In this document: positions 57,023 through 64,000 of the stretch, piece by piece | How positions within the stretch are numbered: the stretch's first letter is position 1 | Layout of the letters: the number at the start of each line of letters is the position of its first letter | Assembly (NCBI GenBank): GCA_000708835.1 | Contig: DF237084.1 | Location: 2,590 to 66,589, forward strand | DNA: 64,000 bases | From: Klebsormidium nitens | Taxonomy: Eukaryota; Streptophyta; Klebsormidiophyceae; Klebsormidiales; Klebsormidiaceae | Direction: 5' to 3' | Position numbers and translations under genes: made by a program | Notes under the pieces: generated by a model | What the model saw: the letters and a program-made list of their open reading frames with translations, nothing else | Told to the model about the DNA's origin: nothing | The model's database searches: none

Positions 57023-60000
57023 ATGGCTTCAAGTGGGAGGCTGTCTGCAACCATCGGCCTCGGCCTTCTCGCTGTACTCCTAACAGCCAGCTGCAGCTTT
57101 CAGAAAGCAAATGCACAGGCGAGCAAACCCTCATTCAACTACACTCAGGGGGGTGCAGATTGGGGAAGCCTCTGCGTGAATGGATCGGTGAGTTTTGCAT
57201 CTTAGAGTTGTCCAGAACTCCCCTGCAGATCAAGGTTTGCATACAAGTGCCAGTTTAAGGCCCGTAGCATGGTGACATTAAACAAATGCTGCTTGTTGTG
57301 ACTTCAGAAAGTTAAGAACTCAATTGCTCCCAGACCTGCTGAGCTACAAGATCTTCAATGTGCAACTGCTAGTTGGCAAAACTGAATGAAGAGCGTAGCG
57401 AAGCTTTAGCTCATGGGGCATTGTCAATGGTCATGCACTATCTCACCAACGCCACCATCTTGCCCGGTATGAGAGACTGAGATGAGCGTCCTTCTGAAGA
57501 AGACTTGGGCATTTGCACAAAGCTAACTGTGCCAACCACCAGTCAACAAGCGTCCGAACTAATAAAACACAAGAGCTTCTTTGTACTTCGGGACCTAACA
57601 CATTTGCATGCACAGAAGTGTTCCCACTGCACCAGAAATGTCGATGAGGGTGTTGATTGGTCAGATATATGGTTGCAAGCTCTCCTTCTTCAATACAGAA
57701 TACTTTTAGGTCAGAATATCAGGAAACCAGAGTCACTTGGAAGCGATGGAAGTGCTTTCATATTTACAGCTGGTCAACCCTGTGTCAAATGTCGATCCTA
57801 TGTTGCCATCCTGGGAAGATGATGCTCTTTTGGCATATTCTGTAGTTGCTCATAGGTCTCAGCGCTTCTAGTGACATTATGCATATTCCGAAATGTCCTC
57901 TCACGTCATTCTGATTTTGTCTGTGCAGTTTCAATCTCCTATCAACGTTCGCACGGCCCGGGCCACTGTGAACGGCACCATTGGGCCTGACTCCTCCTTT
58001 GTGCTTCAGTACGAGCGACTCAGCAATTACACCATCGTAAACAAGGGGCAGACCATTGAGGTGAGCTGCCGGCTCAATAATGGCCACATACTGATAATGG
58101 CCACATCCACATTATAACGTGACTCTCTTAAATCAAGCGTATGCAGGTGTGCTGGTGTTTCAAAATGTCTTCTCATAAGAATGATACCAAGAGGATGCTG
58201 CTAGGGAAGGAGAAAACAAGAGCTTGGAAGAGCAGGAGGGCTCAGCATGTCTTCAACTTTACTACAATTTCAGCAAGACAGAGTATGCACGTTTTAATCC
58301 AATGGCAAGCCTTGTTGATTCTTGAAGTTCTCCTTCTGCTGGAAAGGCGTCTCATGCAGCTGCAACCCCCTACTCCTTAGACCAACGAGTCTGTGATCAG
58401 CAAAATCCGAAAAGTGGGGGAGGAGGAAAGGGATTGAGGGGCTGAGAGGGAGAGAAGGGGGAGGGGGGAGATGGGAGGGAAGGGGCGTTGGGAGTGCGGG
58501 GTGGGGGACGAGAAGGGGCTAAAGGCAAGGTGTGAGGGTGGGCTTCACGGTTGCTTCAGTCTCCAGATAATCGTCATGCGAAGTTAAGGGGCGCCCTTCT
58601 ACGTATGTACCTGTTGGCTTTAGCAGATTCAATCCTTTACATTTCCTCTAAGGCTTGAGACTTGAAACAACAGGACGCATGCAGCTGTCTCAGATTTTGG
58701 CTAGTGGATAACCCCTGCTGTGTCCTTCATGTGTTGAAGGTTCGGAATGATTGTGGGCCATCCTTAAGACTTGACAGTGCCATGCTACTTGAATTTTCTG
58801 CCATCAACCATTATCACTGTTGTTAATGTTTTACAGTTTGAAGGTGGTGAGAACAACAACCTCACACTTCCAACCGCCATCTACAAGCCAACCAATGGCA
58901 CCTCCAAGCTTCACCTCTTGCAATCTCACTTCCACGAGCCTAGGTGAGCCCTACTACTACAACATGAAACACCTAAGGGGGTCCTTTCCCGCAAAAATAA
59001 GGAGAGTTGGGCTACGATGTGCTTAAGGAATTACTGGAGTTTTCATTTTTGAGCCATTTTGGAATGACTGAGGCAGCTTGTTGCTTCTACACGGCATTGT
59101 TTTGCTCACGTGGCAGCTACCGTAGCCGCCTATTGCTTGTTTTCCTTGTCAGATCTGGCTTCTCCTAGTAGTCTGAGGTCAAAATATAGTGGCACAAAAT
59201 CAGCATCCTTTCCCCTACACATGGGCCCTCTTGCGCCCTTCATCTGAACCCATCTGTCAACGTCATAAACCGGTTAGCGGTTTGAAATTGCGTTCAATGT
59301 CGGGGGTGATCTTGAAGATGCAACATTTTAGATGGTTTTGAGTTGCAGGATGGGGTAGTTATGTTTCATCCGGATTGTTGCACTCAAGAATCTCAAATAA
59401 TTGGAATGCTAAGACCAGCCTGCCCGTCATTCAAAAACAATCAATCTTCGAAGTCGCATGTGTTTAAGATAATTTCATCCAGGTTATCGTATTGAACTGA
59501 GGTCGGGCCCTTGCACGTCTAAGACCAGCCAGCCATCCGCAAACGACCAACCCTGTTTACAGTATGTCAACCCTCCAACCAATCTTGTTCACACTGACAA
59601 TATGCAGTGAGCACCTGAGGGAGGGGGTCGCGTATCCCTTGGAGCAGCACTTCGTGCACAACGACGCCGCTACTGGTCGGTTCGCTGTGCTGGCAGTCTT
59701 CTACAAGATTGATGACGAAGAAGTCCCCAACCCGTTCCTGAGCCAGATCCTCAACTACGCCCCTGGCGGCTACAACAACAAGACTGTGGTGTGTTTTCGT
59801 TAGAAGCTCCCTTCTCAGTACTTGCAACATTGATCACTGTCTCAGCCTGTTGTACTCTCAGGCAAGAACGCTCTGCTACCGCGCATGGCCAAGATCTAGG
59901 ACTCTGAAGGAGACGTCTGTTGAAGCAGTGACTAAATCCTAAGAAACGATCTGTAAGCTTGGCAGGTCTAGCATCTGCTTTCGGCTTAAATCCTTGAGAA

Positions 60001-61432
60001 CCTGGATGCCTCATCAGTCCATCTGATAATCTTGAAAGCAGGCGTGCAATTCACGACTCATAACTCGTAGCACAATGAGCTGGGACTGGGCCCTATATTT
60101 GCGAGTCATATTATACGCGCTTTTAAAGCCATATCCCGTCTCTCTTAGATCAGCTTCCTTATCATCGCTGCCGCTTCAAGCTAAGCCTTCCTCGAGTTCA
60201 ACTGGGGTAAGCGCAGAATCATCCAAGTGCTCTCGAGTAAGTCTTACAATAGGAACAACTAACCACGCTCTTAATGCGCTTGTGCTCAGGTGACTAACCA
60301 GACGATCGACCTGCCTGCCTGGATTCCCATCAACAGCAACTACTTCCACTACAACGGTAGCCTTACCACCCCTCCCTGCACGGAGGGTATCATGTGGTTC
60401 GTCCTGGACACACCTCTGACCATGTCATCTGCTCAGCTTACACAAGTGAGTCGCTGCAACCTGTGGAGTTTCTTGTCTTTTATTACGATTGTCTGGCCAC
60501 AAGAAGGCTCGTCAAGAGGGAGGCCGGTTGTGTGGCATGCCAGCTGGTTACACGATTCGGAGATTGCGTAATGATTGGACTGTTTCCGGAGTGACCCTTG
60601 GGTGCCAAGTGAGCGCCAAGCAAGCGGTGAAAGGGCGAGTAAGCTCCAGATAAGCCACGGCAATGTCATGCGATAAAAAGGACGCAGTTACAGCAGCACT
60701 TAGTCCGACAGGCGCTCCGGCTTACTGCCCGTTCGTCGCTCGAAGTCGACTGGTCACCGACTCGTACCAGTATTAAGCATATGGCATCACCCTAACGCGG
60801 AAGGTGACTGATCAGGTGGAAGGCAACCTGATTGCCTGCAATTCGGATCGAGCCTGCTAGCGTCCCTCATTCATAACGAGTGCAGCTCGACTCCCAAGAC
60901 CACGCAATACTTCCGCTTCGCTTTCCTTCCTCAGCTTGATCGGCGTTTCGCGAAACAAGAGGATCGGGAAGGATTCGAGCGAGAAGAAACGCCTAAAACG
61001 CAGAGTCACTGGAGACTTCGGCTGTTCAATTGCTTGCACGAAAGTTTCAGACAGCAATGAATGGACAGAAGGAGACTGCAAAGTGCTCTGTCACAAGGTT
61101 CTTCACGACAAGGACAGGGCAAAAAGCATTCGTTGCTATATTCTGGTGCTTTTGCCCGCGTCCGTATGCAGTGAAGAAAGCACGGCAGCGACGACGCAGA
61201 GTACTTCGGTTGTCTTTTTACCAACACCAGAAAATACCAGTCTTTTCATCCTTGGCCGTCGCAGTGCATCCGTTTGCAGCCACGTGTCAGGCGGGTCAAT
61301 CTTGCGGGGCATTCACATGTGCATCCTTCTCTCGTGCAGTATCAGAGGCTGACGTTCTTGGGCGGAGGCGATCGCGGGGACAACCGCCCCCTTCAGAGGG
61401 TGGGAACGCGCGAGCTGCAGCACTGGATCAAG
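57023..61432 (+). CDS. Alpha-type carbonic anhydrase, secreted
   Basis: Six exons: 57023-57187, 57929-58060, 58837-58943, 59608-59788, 60290-60445 and 61340-61432, about 278 residues, normal for the family. Residues 1 to about 31 form a signal peptide (LSATIGLGLLAVLLTASCSF, then a cleavable ANAQA). Family marks are complete: QSPINV, the zinc ligands in SHFHEPSEH and EQHFVH, the threonine loop NGSLTTPPCTEG, and LTFLGGGDRGDNRPLQ near the end. The reaction is reversible CO2 hydration; a signal peptide places it in the secretory route, cell wall or a carbon-concentrating space. At the usual proton-shuttle His position the protein reads NKGQTIEF, so Gln replaces His. Several N-glycosylation sites (NGT, NYT, NLT, NQT, NGS) fit a secreted protein. 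The donor of exon 4 could be 59785 or 59788. After 61432 the next splice is unclear: joining to 61829 gives an immediate TGA, while reading on gives 27 more residues to 61516. Confidence 0.92.
58076..58110 (+). repeat. 17-base tandem duplication next to carbonic anhydrase exon 2
   Basis: ATAATGGCCACATACTG is followed directly by ATAATGGCCACATCCAC, starting 16 bases after the exon 2 donor. Confidence 0.75.
58405..58545 (+). other. G-rich polypurine tract in carbonic anhydrase intron 2
   Basis: About 140 bases are almost pure A and G on the plus strand, with many runs of three or more G. It could form triplex or quadruplex DNA. No coding sequence. Confidence 0.7.
59355..59560 (+). repeat. Two-unit tandem duplication in carbonic anhydrase intron 3
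   Basis: GCTAAGACCAGCCTGCCCGTC (59408 onward) recurs as TCTAAGACCAGCCAGCCATCC (59519 onward). Similar sequence extends about 50 bases to the left (TTTCATCCGGATTGTT against TTTCATCCAGGTTATCG). The period is about 110 bases. The second unit lies just upstream of the exon 4 acceptor. Confidence 0.7.
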
Positions 61433-63097
61433 GTGAGCCCGGCTCCCTTTAATGCGTCCGAAGCCACGATAACTCCAGGTTTCGCTTCAAGATACACGCG
61501 TCTTCACAATTTGTGAGGCTTGCATGACAATGTTCAAAGCTGATTCAGACTGAACGGCGTTCTTGCGTTCATGTCAACCGACGTAACACGGCTAGCAATC
61601 AAGACGGCATCAACAAAAAGTGGGAGTACGATAGCCATTGAACCCTGCTTGTTCGAGCGCACAAGGTCAGAATTGATCGGAACCATCACAAAATGTCTCC
61701 GAAGCATTCTGCTAAAGTATGCGAGGCCTTTGCCCGTCTCGGTTGCGCCCCTCTGAGCAAGTCGATGTCAGGTTTTACATAAAGATTTCATGCTGACGTG
61801 GAGCACCCCTGACTCTTTGTCACTGCAGTGAGCAAGCCCGACTGGAGAGAGAGGGGCAACTTCGCTGGGACCTTCTTTAGCTGGTTTGCCCGACCGGAAT
61901 GGTCGACGAAGGTAGCACCCAAAGCGCCTGCACAACCATGGCCGCTGTTCTGCATCGAGTCCCTCGCGTTAGTAACGCGTCAGTCACATTGGCCGACGTT
62001 CTGATAGCACAAAATTAGAGCCTCTTCTGTGGTATCCACCTCAGCTGCTTTTGGTTTTGGCTTTGAGAGTTTTGAGTTTGTAAGAATCCCAAGAATAACG
62101 AGTTGAGCCTCGGCTGGAAGGCGGCCCTAGTAGTCTAGTAGGTTTGGCATTCCTAGAGACCAATGGGTTGCGAACTACTAGGATCACCGGCCGCAAAGTT
62201 AGTCTCCCTCCAGGGTACGCGGAAAGCTGCCTGGTCGTATTATGTCGCATCGCAAACATCTACGTACGAAAGCGTACACATGAGCTTGCAGGCTCAAACC
62301 GCGTCGCTAGTAGGTTTGGGCAGTTCTTGCATACTTTCGCGATCAAGAGGATGGATGATTTGTTGTTGCATTTGCTTCTTCACCGGTGTGTCAAGTAGGC
62401 CACTGAGTCTGCGCAATTGACAAGCGGCCGTAGCTCGCAACATTGCTGCCGACCTGAGGATGCATGACGTTGCCCAAGAACCATAAAGATCTGCCGAATA
62501 TGGATGCGCGGGCCTGATCCTACACACGTACGTGCCCATGGGCAACGATCGACGTGTGCATGTAGTTATCTTTCGACAATCTTGAGGGCAGATTATGGAC
62601 TGGACGGAATCTGTTGATGAACTACGTACGAAGTGTCGGACATTGAATGCATGGATTTTTCTGACGTATATGCAAGTTGATTGAAGCTCAGTCAGCTGCA
62701 ATGTAACTAATCGCCGCTGTTGTATATGTGATCATGGTGCTCAGCTAGTCGGATGTCAGCTAGTAGGATGTCATCTGCCATCAGCTTGCATTCGTCATGA
62801 CAAGTGCGCGCGCCCATGGAGATATGCCGGCATATGGAGGACGTACAGCCAACCTGTCCATGGAATATGCCGAAACGACAATTAGTTGCTGCACGCAATG
62901 CGAAGTAAGCAAGCACAACAGTTGCTCGTCAAACACTTCTTTCACCACTCGCAGCTCGTCGCTCACGCTTCTGCCAGCATCCTATGCATGGCACTGGACG
63001 AAGTTTGTTGGCTGACTTGCAACCAGTATGCTCCATGCAAGCAATACATCTGCTGGAATGACGAAATACGCAACATAGTGAACCGGCGTTGAATACT
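61433..63097. other. Region right of the carbonic anhydrase gene, no gene recognised
   Basis: Holds the end or 3' UTR of the carbonic anhydrase gene and otherwise only short frames. A stretch at 61829-61910 reads KPDWRERGNFAGTFFSWFAR in one frame and might be a further exon, but its phase does not match the previous donor. Confidence 0.35.
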
Positions 63098-63290
63098 TCA
63101 CCTTACAAAACGTTTCTTTGTCGTCTTGCTCGTTTTGCTACGGGTTGGTGAATCAACGTTTACGCTCTCTACCTCCCCCTTCGCTGCTGGGGGCTCGGTA
63201 TTTAACACGAACTTCACGTTCGACACTTTCGCGGCCTTCTTTGCTTTCTTCGGTGTTTCTGGAGGATGCAAGTGCAAAGGAAGGCGCGCC
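63098..63290 (-). CDS. Possible last exon of an unrecognised gene
   Basis: A good acceptor (pyrimidine-rich, ending AG) precedes 63290. The frame then runs LPLHLHPPETPKKAKKAAKV, later VKFVLNTEPPAAKGEVESVN, to a stop at 63098-63100. It is Lys/Ala rich with GC-rich third positions, and it has the look of a nuclear basic tail. A second frame of the same stretch is also open (45 residues), so the frame is not secure. A possible upstream exon at about 63710-63855 (minus) reads LSKFLESFEKGCRKAAIECE, but the splice phases do not join cleanly. Confidence 0.3.
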
Positions 63291-63549
63291 CTGCAAGAGG
63301 AAACGACTTCGAATCATTTGGAACCGGTGTAAAACGATTCGGCAAACTTTTCTGGCGGTGGGCCACGCACGACGCCGATTGCCACGCCTTTCCAGACAAG
63401 GTTCCTGCAGAACCGGCCAGCCGGATACAAGCCTAAAGGTCCGACGAATCTCAAAAAAATTTGCCCAGACTGTGGCGAGCGTCGAGGTCAGCCATGCGTC
63501 AGCCATGAGACAGGCGCAGCAGAGCGGCGAGAGGCAGGCTGGCTGGGCG

Positions 63550-63669
63550 TTCAAAGTGAAAACATGTCTTTCACTTTGAACTTTGAATGTTTTCACTTTG
63601 AACGAAAATGTTCTCCGATTGAACTCTGACAAGTTTCCACTGATTCACTTGAATGTTTTCACTTTGAAC
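63550..63669. repeat. Three copies of a 16-19 base element, one inverted
   Basis: GAATGTTTTCACTTTGAAC occurs at 63585-63603 and 63651-63669. Its reverse complement core (TTCAAAGTGAAAACAT) lies at 63550-63565. Weaker variants (TTTCACTTTGAAC at 63570, ATGTTTTCGCCTTGAA at 63674) lie between and after. Confidence 0.85.
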
Positions 63670-64000
63670 TTTCCATGTTTTCGCCTTGAATGCCTAGTGT
63701 GCAGCGAGTCGACCACCAGTTTTGCTTGATTGTCCCGGCCCCGCTTCCGAATCTTCTTCCAAGAGAGTGAAGAGCTCGCATTCGATAGCAGCTTTCCTGC
63801 AGCCCTTTTCAAAGCTCTCCAGGAATTTCGACAAGGTGCCCCCCCATCTGTTTTCTTCGTTCCCTCACTTGAAACGAGATTGAATTCAGGAAGGAAAAAA
63901 GTCAAGCCAGACGAGCGGATGCTCACCGCATGGATGCCAACTCAGCAATGAACAGGACGTTATGGGCCCAGCCAGCATACGGTCCGAACACCTGCAGCGT

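Noticed and set aside
1-64000. CRISPR arrays, bacterial operons, rRNA genes, viral genes
   Set aside because: None seen. The spaced repeats in introns resemble arrays by period only; their units match adjacent exon edges, and spacers are diverged copies of the same unit.

Overview
The window is nuclear DNA of a eukaryote of the green lineage. Genes are intron-rich with GT-AG introns, have no operons, and are widely spaced. The largest gene encodes an SPT20 (SAGA subunit) of the plant type. A streptophyte alga such as Klebsormidium would fit; this is an inference from gene content and style, and no search was run. I built exon models by splice-site reading and checked every junction for phase.

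Layout, left to right: SEC13 (+, 1660-3883); a small coiled-coil protein (+, 4783-6228); a possible single-exon gene (+, 8440-8955); SPT20 (-, 27211 down to 10057, 16 exons, with a 575-base N gap in the last exon); head-to-head with it a TRF4/PAPD5-like non-canonical poly(A) polymerase with a very long C-terminal exon (+, 28246-35442); an armadillo-like protein with a C-terminal MYND zinc finger (+, 37797-45923, 12 exons); a maltose/galactoside O-acetyltransferase family gene (-, 49580 down to 47040) tail-to-tail with the MYND gene; divergent from it a ubiquitin-like plus IPT/TIG domain protein (+, 50317-53910); a secreted alpha-type carbonic anhydrase (+, 57023-about 61432); and a possible gene fragment on the minus strand at the right edge. 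The genes do not form one pathway. Sets touching RNA/chromatin (SPT20, poly(A) polymerase) and secretion (SEC13, carbonic anhydrase) are neighbours only by position.

The most unusual feature is recurrent. In six of the genes, introns carry degenerate extra copies of the edge of the adjoining exon. In nearly all cases the copy includes the splice site and its intronic flank, tandemly repeated at about 70-200 bp (many at 125-150 bp). Acceptor-side copies occur in SEC13, SPT20 exons 5, 9, 10 and 13, poly(A) polymerase exon 2, MYND exon 7 (four or five units) and UBL-TIG exon 3 (four units). Donor-side copies occur in SPT20 exons 9, 12 and 13, poly(A) polymerase exon 4 and MYND exon 4. One acetyltransferase intron holds a copy of an internal exon segment. 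These look like successive tandem duplications across exon-intron borders in which only the unit attached to the exon body stays functional. This is a plausible route of intron growth and splice-site turnover.

Three places suggest assembly or sequence problems inside otherwise phase-perfect genes: the N gap flanked by identical 29-base ends, a poly-C tract in poly(A) polymerase exon 1 that is one base out of frame, and MYND exon 7, which is five bases short.
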